A stretch of 64,000 nt of DNA from Lepidodermella squamata (Eukaryota > Gastrotricha): positions 124,001-188,000 of the forward strand of contig JBLDXI010000019.1 of the NCBI GenBank assembly GCA_047495785.1, in the 5' to 3' direction. Each line of letters starts with the position of its first letter. Position 1 is the first letter of the stretch. The notes beneath the pieces were generated by a model. The model did no database searches, was not told the origin of the DNA, and saw nothing but the letters and a program-made list of their open reading frames with translations. Positions 52,401-63,900 of this stretch are shown piece after piece. A program made the position numbers and the translations under genes.

Positions 52401-52795
52401 AATCCAACCTCTAGTTAGACCCAATAAAGTTGAACTAATTTTGATGATAGTTGCTTAATTTTTGCTGTGAGTTGTATTTTATAAAATTGACCCGAAGTGG
52501 TGGCGCTTATAAGCACAGCCTGCCGCCGACAGGAGGAATGGTACTTTCTGACTGGTTATATCTGCCATACCGGGTTCACCAGGCGTTGTTTCATTTTCAT
52601 GCGCGACAAATTTCGGGATGATGGACGCGTTTTATTGTATTATGATAACTAAAGCTATTATTTGAGTAATTATCTGATCATTTTATTTTTTATTTGTCAT
52701 CTTCTATAAATCAAATTATCAAAGACATTACACATTATGTTCGATCAATGAACGAGAGGTAATTTTTCAAGTTTTTCAAACGACGGAAGCGGAAA
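52401..52795. other. Convergent 3' spacer
   Basis: About 395 bp between the 52.0 kb gene and the stop of lectin A. No other feature seen. Confidence 0.45.
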
Positions 52796-53882
52796 TCAGA
52801 CGTATGTTTCACAGAAGAAGCCAAATGCGATGAATCCGCATGTATCGTCAAACATTTGCCCGTTATTTTGCAAAGCTGCGCAAGCATTAGCCTTGTTATC
52901 GGGAAAGCTAGATGTCCAAGGAGGAATGCCTGTATACGGCGAGTTGTCTGACCACGTATACGTTGGTGCAGTGGGCACATTCGTTAGGCCAATCAGAGCA
53001 TACGTCAAACTCTGCTGCATCAACAGCGAAACCGCTGTATTGAGTTCCGATTGCGTCTTGATAGTTGCCACCAGTCCGCCGATACCTGTAAGAGAGCAAG
53101 AAATCATTTTCATGTGAATTTGGTGCTTAAATTTGGCTGTGTGTCGCGGCACATTGTGTATGCATAGCCAATGCGCGATACACTTTTCCTGTGTTCACAT
53201 AGCCACATCCTTAAATAATTAACTCATCACCTGTGCACGTTGAAAATGCTGTCCCGTAATCGGCAGCCGTCTTGAACAGTATGAGAACTTTTTGCGCGTT
53301 CTCGCACTCTGACGTGCTGCTGTAGGGCGTCGCTGGGTATGGCTTCTCCTTGAGCTGGCATGCTGTTTCTCGACAGGTAACCACGCCGCCTGCCCCCAGG
53401 CATCGATAAACGGCAAACTAATGTAAGAAAAACCGACAATTAAAATCCAGTCGCCATTTATCCTAAAATTGATCCAACCAAAGAATGTATCACAACATGG
53501 TAAAATTATGAAAAAGATTGAAATCTGAGAAAACAGATCTAACAGATCCGAATCTACAATTTCATCAAAAAGAGAAAGATATTCTTGTAATAGTCTATTT
53601 TACCGGTGTCGTAGTCGCCGTCGTTGTTGTTGACGTGGTCGTTGAAGTGGTCGTTAATTTTCGATGGTAATACCACCACGGCAATGGCGCCTCTTCACTG
53701 CCTTCGGAATAAAAATACAGTTTAGCGTCGTATTTGTTGACATTTGAGTTGGCATTCGTATTGTCGTCGAGCGAAACATGACGCCATCTCCTGTACTTAG
53801 GTTGTCGTCTAGCAGCAGGAATTCCGGCTTCTGCCAGAAAGATTCCGATGAAAAAAGCGCTAAGAAAAGAGCAAAGCTGCAT
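52796..53882 (-). CDS. Secreted C-type lectin-like protein A
   Basis: Three exons: 53882-53604, 53417-53231 and 53085-52796 (phases 0 and 1), 251 aa. A signal peptide (MQLCSFLSAFFIGIFLAEAG) is followed by a linker ending in a Thr/Ser run that would be heavily O-glycosylated. Then a Cys-rich module (FAVYRCLGAGGVVTCRETAC) and a C-type lectin-like fold: LVATIKTQSELNTAVSLL, YALIGLT, YTWSDNSPY, then Cys pairs to the end at CETYV. The sugar-binding tripeptide position reads FPDN and there is no WND, so Ca-dependent sugar binding is doubtful. Exon 2 is 187 bp in both lectin genes. Likely a secreted defence or cuticle protein (inference). Confidence 0.88.
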
Positions 53883-54993
53883 GGCCTCAATTAAATAGAA
53901 AAATATAGTGACTTTTCTACATTTTCAAGTGCTTCGCGCGTGCCCAAATTATCGCAATTAAATATCAGCAATCGCAGTATAAAGTTGGCATTCCAGCTTT
54001 TCCAAACAGCTTCTTATTTACTACAGCTGAAGAAATGTTTCTGCGGTTAAAGTTGTAATTTCAGCCTGGTACATTGCAATATTTTTTATTTTTCCAAGCC
54101 ATGTTGGAAACCATTGCTCATCAACAAATTACTGAACCGCGATCAAGCTCATTCCGATTAAGGAGTAATCACTTTCCAAGACTCATAGATTGATAACTCA
54201 TGTGAAACGATTTGATTTGGTTAGACTTGATTGTTATATTCATGTAGTTGCCTCTAAATTATTGCTAGAAAAATTGTGCCAGGATAGAGAAGGTAGTCCG
54301 AAATCGCCCAAATTGAGCGAGTATGCAGTCTAGGTTCAGAAGTGAAGCTGCTTTTTCATATTTTCAAGAAATTATAGTAAAATAGTGATTACTCGGATCG
54401 CCATAAATCTTTCACCATAAAGTTCTGCCGGTTCAGGGGCCAAAAAGAGTTCATAAAAGGGGTATGCCGGAGAAATCGAACGCTGGAAAATCGAGAAAAT
54501 CGATATTTTCATGTCGGATGATTTTAGTCACATTTTTGGTTGTCGGATGTAAATCGGTGGTGACATTGGTCGGATGAAAAAAGTCACACCATGCGAACAG
54601 AAACCACGAGAAATTCAAATTTCGCGTCGTTTCTGCATGTTTGTCACTGCAAATTAGGGTAATGTTACCTAAATCTGCATAAAATATTTCCAATTTTTCA
54701 TTTCATAACCACGATGTTCTCCTGGCTCATATTTTCACCCATAAACAGTCAGAAGTCAGAACCCATATTCCAGTAAGCTCACAAAATCTCATGAGCCAAT
54801 TACTCAGCGTTAGGGATTAGGGAGCCATCGTTGCTCAAAGTCAAAAAAGGCAAAAATTAAAATCGCTATAGGGTGCCATAGAATAATTAAACTATTAATC
54901 AATTAATTATTTATTTAAGATCTAAGATAGTTCAACTCAAAAGCCCGAAGCAAAATATTTTTCAAAATGATAACCGTTAGTCTTTCAGTCCCA
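53883..54993. other. Spacer between the lectin genes, with repeat fragments
   Basis: Contains fragments of the dispersed family seen at 4-688: CGCCCAAATTGAGCGAGTAT and CTAGGTTCAGAAGTGAAGC near 54308-54352 (inverted orientation). It also holds the left copy of the 54.7/59.5 kb repeat. Confidence 0.5.
54712..54873 (+). repeat. Dispersed repeat, copy at 54.7 kb
   Basis: About 160 bp, CTGGCTCATATTTTCACCC through GTTGCTCAAAGTCAAAAAAGG to GCTATAGGG. It matches 59517-59661 with small gaps. Internal word TAAACAGTCAGAA. Confidence 0.8.
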
Positions 54994-56257
54994 TTAAGGA
55001 ACGTTCGCGTAGGTTTCACATACGAAAGCGGGTGCGTTAGAACCACATGCAGCGTCGAAGATTTGCCCGGTTGACGCCAGAAAGCCACAATAGTTCGGGT
55101 TGTTATTAGGTTCGCCCGTCATCCACATAGGGAATCCAGCGTACGGCGCGCCATCAAACCATGTGTACGTGTTTGCTGGATTCGTTAGACCAATGACAGC
55201 AAACGGAGTGCTCAGTTGACTGAAAAGCGCGATAACTTGGTCAAGTTCATTCTGTGTCTTGATAGTAGCTACCAATCCATTGAAACCTGGGGCAAAACAT
55301 TGAAATCTTATAGATAGGATTAAAAACTATAAACTGAAAACTGAAAACAGGTATTTGAACTAATTAAATTGTCAAACCCTTGATAGATCACTCAGATTTG
55401 ATCGAAGACGGCATTTTTAATTGGATTCCAGTATTTTTTGGGGATTTTTATCAAAGTCAGATTTTTTGGATTTCTCAGATTTTGTTGGAAAATACTTGAA
55501 TCTGACCTGCGCATGCTGTTACAGCAGTCGTGTGGGTTGCTTCGACATTGAACAATAGAAATCTTTTCTGTGCGTTCTGGCATGCCGCCGTGCTGGTGAA
55601 CGGAGTTGCTGGGTATGGCGTCTCGTTATCCAGACAAGCGTTTGACCGGCATGTGACTACTCCGTCGTCACCCAAGCAACGGAAGACAATGCCCTAACAA
55701 AAACAAAACAAAGTTGGAACGAAAGTTTAAAACTCCAACATGTATGATAATGAATTCTATTCCCCATCCCATATCATAGAAAAAAACAAAAACGAAAATT
55801 ACTTCTTATAAAACAGAACGCCCCGGAAATGAGAAATAGTCTGGGAAAGAAAAAACTTCAAGATTAATTATGATGATCTGAAGATATTTCTGAGGCTGAA
55901 GGAAAATGCTAATCAGGTCGAGAGGAATTGAAAATCGGAAGAAATTCAGTTTACCGGTGCCGTAGTAGTAGTAGTGGTAGTAGTAGTAGTAGTGGTAGTT
56001 GATGGAGCACAAGTCGTTTTCGCGAATTTGTTGTGATGGAAAAACCACCACGGCAATCGCACCTGTTCACTGTCCTCGGTATAGAAATACACTTTAGCCT
56101 CGTTTTTGTTAAGATTCGAGTTGGCATTGGGGTTATCATTAAGTGAAATTTGACGCCATTTTCTGTACTTGGATTGTCGTCTAGCTGCAGGAATGCCAAC
56201 GGCTTCGGATAAAAATACACCGATGGATACGATAAAAATATAGATCAGAAAGTTCAT
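54994..56257 (-). CDS. Secreted C-type lectin-like protein B
   Basis: Three exons: 56257-55955, 55693-55507 and 55286-54994, 260 aa, the same intron phases as lectin A and about 60% alike in the modules by eye. I chose the ATG at 56257 because it starts a signal peptide (MNFLIYIFIVSIGVFLSEAV). A Thr run at residues about 87-100 is encoded by an ACT/ACC repeat. Exon 2 holds IVFRCLGDDGVVTCRSNAC. Exon 3 holds LVATIKTQNELDQVIALF, AVIGLTNPANTYTWFDGAPY and MTGEPNNNPNYC, with an intact EPN tripeptide typical of mannose-type sites, but no WND. Tandem duplicate of lectin A. Confidence 0.88.
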
Positions 56258-57879
56258 GGTATACAGATTTTTAGGAAAAAATATTTGAAACTTCGAAATT
56301 GTTTGAGCGAGGCACGCGAGGCAATTATCAACAGTCGCGGCATGAAATCGTTGGAGGAATTTTCTCCAACACAAATGTTTGCTAATTACATAAAAATGAC
56401 GTTAAAAAGGCTCTCCCGATGATGGAAATTATTTTCATTTTTCGACGTAACTCGCCCGAAAAAGGAATTGAATTGCGGGAAGTTGCTTTCACAAGTTATT
56501 TCAGTTGCAGCTATTTCAACAGCTTAACGTATATCACATCACCTGTTGATCGCTTGACTCTTTGCATTTGCGTCCCAATAAAGACAAAATGCTGGGAAAT
56601 CTTAGAAGTGCGTTTTTCAACATGCCCACGGTCAGCCCGAACCTAATTACAGTTGTTAACAACAGATGACACAATCGAAATTGTAAATTGAAATTGCTTT
56701 TCAAACCCTTCTTAAATATGAATATCTAGAAATTATGGAAATTGAAGTTATCGGCAGGTTTGGATTCAAAATATTCGTCGGAAATAACCCAAAACTCACT
56801 AAATTTCCCAAAATTCTGCCAAATTCATCGATTTTTAAAATCGATTTACCCGTTGATTTATTGCTAAGTGGAGCAAAGAAAATAAAACTAGACTTTTGGC
56901 GCTGTTTTGCTAAAATAGCTCTTAAGACACGCAGTCAGAAATTAACGAGGGTCACATTGCGCTTTCGTAAATTAATTACAACCATGTCACGTTTTGTCGA
57001 GGCTTAAATCTCGTCGAGTCAGAGGGTGATTTGTGATTATTGATTGAATAGATCACTCCCTGCTGCTGGAAATCCTTTGGCAGTGAAGGATTCAAGGCCG
57101 TGACCACGGATTATTACATTCTTAACTGTCTGAAAGGTTGTTCAGAGTCTTGGTAGCTGGCGAAGCTTCTAACATTCTGAATGTAATTTTTTTGGGTAGG
57201 TAAATGCTGTCTGACATCAAAATCGAAGAGCACATGCTCGATCTCATCCGAGGTCATCAGCCCTTTCAGCCCTGTCGCGCTCGAGTTCCGATCATATTAG
57301 TCAAGAATCTCTGTGACGCGGAGCTGCCCGGAAGGCTCATCACTGCTATAAAACGATGGCTAACGCTGGTAAAAAAACGTATACCAGTCACCCATCCGGG
57401 CATTAATACTGATCAGAGTGCTTGGAAAAATATGCGTATCAATATTAGGCAAAGGGCTGGGCGAAAACGTGTTTTTTTGCTATGCAGTAACAAACAGCTA
57501 TATTATATCATGCCTTATTATTAGGAATCAAGGCCTGGTGGTGAAAAAAGCAGGATTGAGCGTACATTGCAAACGTCTAAACGGCTTGAACACGCCATTG
57601 TGGGCCGTGGAAATCGATAAAGGGCTAAGTATAGGGTGCATATTGATCGCAATCAATTTCTGCGGTTTCTTTCGTATGGCAGTTGGCAATGGATAAACCA
57701 GCAGCAGACGCCATTCAATATTTTTCTTTCCAATTGATAATTATCTTATTTAATAATTGTATATAGATGCTTTAGATAATAGGGCTTAAAGATTGTTGCT
57801 AGTCCATCTTGACGTACTTTTAGTTATTTCACGATTTAATTTTTCTTCAGGTAATCATTACGAAAATAGTTGCAAAAGT
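56258..57879. other. Intergenic, about 1.6 kb
   Basis: Frames of 90, 106 and 92 codons occur at 56735, 57204 and 57418 (overlapping, different phases). None has a recognisable domain or partner exon. TTTTTCTTCAG at 57841-57850 may be a 5' leader acceptor of the next gene. Confidence 0.45.
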
Positions 57880-58290
57880 ATGGAAACATCTGCAGCTGCC
57901 ACAAAATACGAAAAATGTCCTCAACAAGCTCCTCCTTATGAATCAGCTGCCGCACTGACTCAGCCTCAGCCGATTTCATACGGTGTAATCAACATCGGTA
58001 CAACTACTTATGACCAAAAAGAGCCAATCCGAATGATAGCAATTTTCATGAGCGCCCTGTCACTCCTAACTTGCTTCCACGGCTGGCCTTGTACCATGTC
58101 GGCAATATTCCTAACTGTGCTACCGAACGGCCGATCTCGGAACTGGCCTATTACAAGAGCTCGAAAGTTTTACTTAGCAGCAATCGCCTTGGCTACAATA
58201 TCAATATCAATAGGAGCCTTTTTATTCTGGTTCTTATTACCAAATGTGTTCAGTAATATATTTTACATATATTCGCGTCCACTTGCATGA
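57880..58290 (+). CDS. Two-TM family protein (57.9 kb)
   Basis: 136 aa from METSAAATKYEKCPQQAPPY. I chose this ATG because it aligns with the start of the 52.0 kb paralogue; the frame is open further upstream across a likely leader acceptor. EPIRMIAIFMSALSLLTCFH opens TM1, then GWPCTMSAIFLTVLPNGRS. The loop RNWPITRARKF leads to TM2 (YLAAIALATISISIGAFLFW). The family Pro after CT is replaced (CTMSA instead of CTIPA). Confidence 0.78.
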   Translation: METSAAATKYEKCPQQAPPYESAAALTQPQPISYGVINIGTTTYDQKEPIRMIAIFMSALSLLTCFHGWPCTMSAIFLTVLPNGRSRNWPITRARKFYLAAIALATISISIGAFLFWFLLPNVFSNIFYIYSRPLA

Positions 58291-58478
58291 AAATTGACAC
58301 TCAGTACCTGCTAAAGGAAGCATTAAAATAGCCCTTATCCGAACACGGGCATACCGTCCGCTTGAGTAATAGTAAAAGCCGAATTTTTTATTTATCTCAC
58401 CATGCATTTGCTTTTACCTTTAGGTCAGTTGCTCATTATTTTGAACGTACTGGATTCGTAATATAAGGACTTCACGCT

Positions 58479-58943
58479 ATGGCAGAGTCTGTGCCGATGT
58501 ATGCAGTTCAGAGCTTTGAACCTTACTCCAAGCAACAATCACTCATGCCCCCTGGTTATCAAGTCACAACCTATCAGCCAGCACCGATCGCAATCGCGAT
58601 GAACAATGAACCTGGCGAGAATGACGACAATGAAAAGCCAGAGCCACTTCGAATCGCGGCCATTGTAATGAGCCTCCTGTCGGTCGTATCTTGCTGCCAC
58701 GGCTGGGCCTGCACGATACCGGCAGTAATCCTAACCATGGTGCCAAATGGCCGATCTCGAGATTGGCCAATATGGAATGCAAACATGTTTTACATTGCAG
58801 CAGTCATCTTGGCTTCAATATCAGTCTCATTAACAATCATTTACCTGATTTTCTCAGGCGAAGATGGGCTGTATTCATTCAACATGTATTGGGCGTATTC
58901 GTATGCAACTGACCGAAAGTCAAGCGGGCGCTTTCCAATGTAA
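58479..58943 (+). CDS. Two-TM family protein with PPGY motif (58.5 kb)
   Basis: 154 aa, 188 bp after the previous paralogue. The head contains LMPPGYQVTTYQP (PPGY) and an acidic patch ENDDNEKPE. EPLRIAAIVMSLLSVVSCCH opens TM1, then GWACTIPAVILTMVPNGRS. The loop RDWPIWNANMF leads to TM2 (YIAAVILASISVSLTIIYLI). With the 52.0 and 57.9 kb genes it forms the most alike trio of the family. Confidence 0.8.
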   Translation: MAESVPMYAVQSFEPYSKQQSLMPPGYQVTTYQPAPIAIAMNNEPGENDDNEKPEPLRIAAIVMSLLSVVSCCHGWACTIPAVILTMVPNGRSRDWPIWNANMFYIAAVILASISVSLTIIYLIFSGEDGLYSFNMYWAYSYATDRKSSGRFPM

Positions 58944-59282
58944 ATTTTCGATGGTAAATAAAGATGAGAATAGCAAAAGCAAAAATGTCCCTAATTTCAC
59001 AAAAAAAATAATTATCTTTTTTTGATGATGGATTAATTTTTCAAACTGGATCAAACTGGAGGAGCAGTCATGATAATATAGTCATATAACTATCTGTCCG
59101 CTCTTCTCACGTTTGTTGGCTGACATTCACTTCGCCGACAGGCGAGTTCCAATGGCAATTACCATGTCAGGCTGGCACTGACTGTGGGTGATCATAGATC
59201 ATATGTAGTTCGATTACGATAGTTTCCATTTAAAACATGAGAAAAAAGAAATGATTAAGTAATCAGAGGTATTATGGAAGAA

Positions 59283-59410
59283 TAACACGCTTATGCTCAA
59301 CATGTCTGAGCTTTAAAAACTAGCAGCGCTCGGCTAGAAAATGGCCGATTGTCTAGGGGACAGCCTATGTTGAAGAGAACAATGGGTAGCGAGTTGGGTT
59401 GACGGCTTGA
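59283..59410. repeat. Partial copy of the 60.3-kb TIR element
   Basis: TAACACGCTTATGCTCAACA through TGTCTGAGCTTTAAAAACTA to GGGTTGACGG matches 60344-60470 with scattered differences. No matching right terminus was found. Confidence 0.65.
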
Positions 59411-59502
59411 CGGCTTGACACAACGCGCGCAAAATGTTAAGCCCACGCCCACGCCGTTCTCTATGGCGGGCGGAAACACTTTTTTCAAACGCTTGTCATT
59501 TT

Positions 59503-59740
59503 ATGACCAAGAGGTTCTCCGGGCTCATATTTTCACCATAAACAGTCAGAAATCAGAACCCATTCCAGTAAGCTCACAAAATCTCAAGAGCCAATTCCTC
59601 ACTGTTAGGGAGCCATCGTCGCTCAAAGTCAAAAAAGCAAAAAATTAAAAAAAGCTATAGGGTTGAAATCTGCATAAAAGCTTCACTTCTGAACCTAAAC
59701 TACATACTCGCTCAATTTGGGCGGTTTCGGGCCACCGAAA
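59503..59740 (+). repeat. Dispersed repeat, copy at 59.5 kb
   Basis: The first 160 bp match the 54.7 kb copy. It then continues into CTTCACTTCTGAACCTAAAC and CTCGCTCAATTTGGGCGG, which relate to the element at 4-688. Confidence 0.75.
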
Positions 59741-60008
59741 CGAAAATCTTCTTGCGCTATTTTTTCAATTAGGTATAGATTCATCCGGATGAATTCATAG
59801 AAATCGCCAGCCAGGCTATTGCGCTGTCAGTTTTTCATGGAATTTCGAAAAAACAAAATGGGTAGTCAATTAGACCCTGCCGGACACGCCTATGAAGTCA
59901 GATAGACCAGGAAAAATACCCAAGATATCGTTTTACTCGATTGGAAAAAAAGAAAAACGTTCGGAATTAAAATATTAAAATTGATCGTATTCCGAGAGAA
60001 GAAGAGAT

Positions 60009-60197
60009 ACCGTATTTGTTCCAATAGTAGCCCATCCACTAATAATCGCCCATCCCTAATAGTAGCTCAGGGTTGAGGGGTAAAGTCGGGTCGAAAACAT
60101 CAAAAATGAACGATTCGCCAACAATTATTTTTTGAAATTTTCAAAATTTCGAGGTTGAAATTTGAGTAGCCCGGGCTGCTATAGGAACAAATACGGT
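60009..60197. repeat. About 190-bp TIR element
   Basis: Ends ACCGTATTTGTTCCAATAGT and the complement of GCTGCTATAGGAACAAATAC then GGT. Internal direct words AATAGTAGCCCATCC and AATCGCCCATCCCTAATAG. No coding capacity. Confidence 0.75.
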
Positions 60198-60343
60198 AAC
60201 TAAATTTGATTTTCGGATTCTTGTAGGCAACATCCGAAAGTAGTATTTTGCCAATTATGATGGAAAAGTTCGTTAAATTGATGGAACTGTGAATTAGCAA
60301 AGTCGAAATTCCGAAATCGTCCTTCTCGCCGTGAAGAAAGGGA

Positions 60344-60811
60344 TATAACACGCTTACGCTCAACGTGTCTGAGCTTTAAAAACTAGCAGACCGAGGCTAA
60401 AAAATGATCGATGATCAAGGTGACTGCCCACGCTGACGAAAACAATGGTTGTCGAGATGGGTTCACACAAACCCGCGCAAAATTTGATGTCTGCGCCCAA
60501 CGATACGCCCCCGTGTAGGAGGGTCGTATCGACTTGATGTTTTCATAAAAAATACTCAGCAGATCGAGCTGCTTAAATATGGGGTTAAAATTCATCGTGG
60601 GCGTTATATGTGGGTGGACAGCTTCATAAAAATGGACTGTTAAATCGATGAGCATCCATCCATTGCGGTCCTAGCGCTTCGCAATATTGATTTCGCCCAC
60701 AATGTTGCCCTTTGAATGATTAGATTCTGTCCTCTAGACCATGGATAATTTCTTAGCCCAGGGCTGCTAGTTCTTAAAACTCAGACATGTTCAGCGTGAG
60801 CGTTTATGCTT
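60344..60811. repeat. About 470-bp TIR element
   Basis: The left end TAACACGCTTACGCTCAACG...GTCTGAGCTTTAAAAACTAG pairs with the right end CTAGTTCTTAAAACTCAGAC...GTTCAGCGTGAGCG near 60768-60811. Non-coding; a related fragment lies at 59283. Confidence 0.7.
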
Positions 60812-60997
60812 CCATTGTAAGAGCCACTATCCTGTTAGATCCGACATGATGTATGTTAGAAATACTTCTACAACTACTCCATCCTCCATCACCTCTAAAA
60901 GCCTTTTAACCTCGTTGATGATCGTAACATAACTACATTCATTTTAACCACAAGAGGCTGTTTGTTCAACAGAAAGCTTGATGCAAGCAATTTCAAA

Positions 60998-63900
60998 ATG
61001 TTTTTGAGAATAACTATTTTGGCTACATCACTTTTACTTGGTAAGTTTTTAAAAATAAATGGAATAAACAGGAATTCCTGGTTTAATTTCAGGTTCGACC
61101 CAAAATCCTGACACAGCATCCCTGCCCTTGCCGAATCCTTTCGCCGGAACACCAGCACTACAGTCAAGCGTTTCGTTCACGGCAGCGAGTTCAAGCGCAG
61201 ACACATTCAGTACGTATGAAATCGGATTTCATAACAATACGTACATCGACTTTACGAATCAAACGCAATATTACGGACGGCTGTCGCATGTAAACGTAAG
61301 ATTTTTCTATTATGGAGGATAGTATCGCGATTCTAATATTTCAGAGTTACCCACTTGGTACGTCCAACTGGCGCGCTGAGATTGACGTCTACACGGAATA
61401 TCAATACAATTCAGCTGCCTATGCCATGGCTGGCATAACTTTCTCCTCAACATCATCCGAATGGGAATCAAGTGCGTTTCAATCATGCTCTAGTTTTTGC
61501 ATAAATTATGCCATCCTATCAGGTTCCGCAAAACGAGGACGGCAAATTACGTCCCCTGGCGTTTCCGGGCTAGCGATATGGGTGGAGCTTGGATTTGGTG
61601 GGCGCGTTTACGCTTCGATGTCTACCACAGCAGCTTTTGGCGACATGCCCTTGAGTCCGCTGATTGCAGTTTCGAACATGGGATGCGGGGCTAATAATGT
61701 TTTCCCTACAACATCGGGATCAGCGGCTTTTCGCTTGTTTATACAACTGAGCAACGAGCAACTCACGGTTAGTAACACTATCCCTACTATTATGTGAGAC
61801 AGGCTGTTTACTGATGACTAAGCAAACAAGATAGCTCACCAAATCACTGAGCCTGAGTCTATTACTCTGAGCCTGAGCTGCTCAACGTCTGAATCCTGGT
61901 GACTTCAAAATCCCTATCAGGCTGCCACCCCTACCGAATTATTCATTTTCATTTTGCAGTTAAGGATGTAGGAAAAGGAAAATTCTGAAAATGTGCGTCC
62001 ACATTATCTATTATTACCCAAGTTGTATCAGAATCATAAGGCGACCCCGGTGGGTCGCGGGGGTTGCGACTCTATGTTTGAGAAGCGCCTGTGTAATACT
62101 AGCCCTGATTCATGAACCCTAAACAATTTCATACCATTTCGTTTTCATTAGACTGCTATAGCGCCGCTTCCTGCGGATGGAACTACGCCAGTATCAGTTT
62201 GCTTCTCCAACGTTACTGCAAAAGGAGCCAAGAATATAATATCAAGCGGCGATGTCAAACCTCGTTTCGTGGCTCACAACTTGGATTTAGGTATGTTGGG
62301 ACTTTCAATAAAACGCAAAAATCATGGCTTTTTTGTAGCAAGTTTCAGATTAGGAAAATACAACTTCTGGCAATTGACTGCAGGCACAGCCAGCGCGAAA
62401 CCGCCAACGAAACCTCCATCTTGCCCGGGTTCAAATAGTGAGATTTTTTGGCCTCATTACGTTATAGTCAAGTTGGAAATTATTTCTTTCGATTTCAGTT
62501 ACAAGATATTATACCCCAGAGCCGGATAGAAATTCAATCTCCCTTTCGGGCATCACTGCACTCTATCGTTATGAGACGTCTTTTGATAGTCTAGACCGTT
62601 TGATAATGATCGGGCCGAAGGCATTTTTTCCTTCTCAAGTTGAACGCAAGGAATATGGATATCAGATGAATAGCCCGCTGAATGACTCTGTTGTTGGCCG
62701 AGTCGAAGTCGGAGTGAGCCGTTTGAAGAGTTTTTGAGATGCAGCTGAATAATTAATTATTCCTTCCAGATACTTATTTTCAAGAATTGGCGAATCGAAA
62801 GTGACTTGTTCTTCGTATATAACGCAAATTCGACTTACCCTGGCTGGTTCGCTTTTATGCTGGCTACGATTTACCCGATTTATTGTGAGCTTAGGCCCAG
62901 TTACTGACATGATAAATTCATCTCGAATTTTCACCAGCCGTTAGCGCGAACAGTGATAAGTCAGTAACTTACTCCAACCTCTTTGATGGCGGATTCTCAC
63001 TTTGGCAAGAATTAAAACCAAATGGGAAGTTATATGTGAGGAGGGCTAGTGATGGAACTCTGCCAGACCCATCGACTCCCTCTTTTACGGGTTGCAGCAG
63101 TCTGTTTACGACTTCGGGCATATTGATGGTTCGATTCACTGCCCAAACCATCGATGATTACTTGACTGTGAGATGAACATCCTAAATTTGTTCATTAAAA
63201 TTGAAATTTCGCGCGATAGGTATCAATGACACCGATTGTTGGAAACTGCCTCATGACAGCATCTACTTGTTTCAGTAATTTATATATGCCAGGTTTACGC
63301 ACGACAGCTGAAACAAGTCAGGCAACCTTTCGCTTTGCAGGAGCGATTGGGACTGCCGGTATGTATGCTCCATTTACCCCCCTCTAACTCAATCTTTGTT
63401 TGAAATATTAGGCTACTCGTTTGTGAAGGATATGTTCAACTGGGGCCTGACTTATCCGTTGACTTCTTCGACTGAGTCTTCCTCATCAACTACCACCACT
63501 ACAACTACTGCTGCTCCTACAGTCTCGACTACTACATCAACTGAGGACCCAAGTACATCACCAACAACATTAACAGATGATATTAGTACCACCAGTTCAG
63601 CTGCCCCCACGACTACTACGACATCAAGCTCGTCGACAAGCACTACTTCAACTACAAGAACAGTTACCAAGTCAGATTCATCAAACTCAACTTCTGGATC
63701 GATAACCAAGCCATCTGCTAACACGACCTCAACGACCTCTACGACCCCGAAAACCTCAACTGTTGCATCGACTTCAACCACAAATTTCGGATCTACTTCA
63801 GCAAGAGAATCGACCACAACTACGATGTCGAGCTCATCATCTGCTACAACGCAATCACAAGCTGTAGTTACTTCAGCTATTATTCAATCAGCTTCCAGTT

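Larger units (their letters stand above)
58944..60997. other. Repeat-rich intergenic region, about 2 kb
   Basis: No gene seen. It holds several repeat families listed separately (59283, 59503, 60009, 60344). Confidence 0.5.

Noticed and set aside
53340-53440. Short antisense frames over the lectin exons as separate genes
   Set aside because: They are by-products of the lectin coding exons, which have consistent splice phases in both paralogues.
57204-57696. Overlapping frames of 106 and 92 codons as a new gene
   Set aside because: They lie in different phases with no domain, no partner exon and no duplicate elsewhere in the window.
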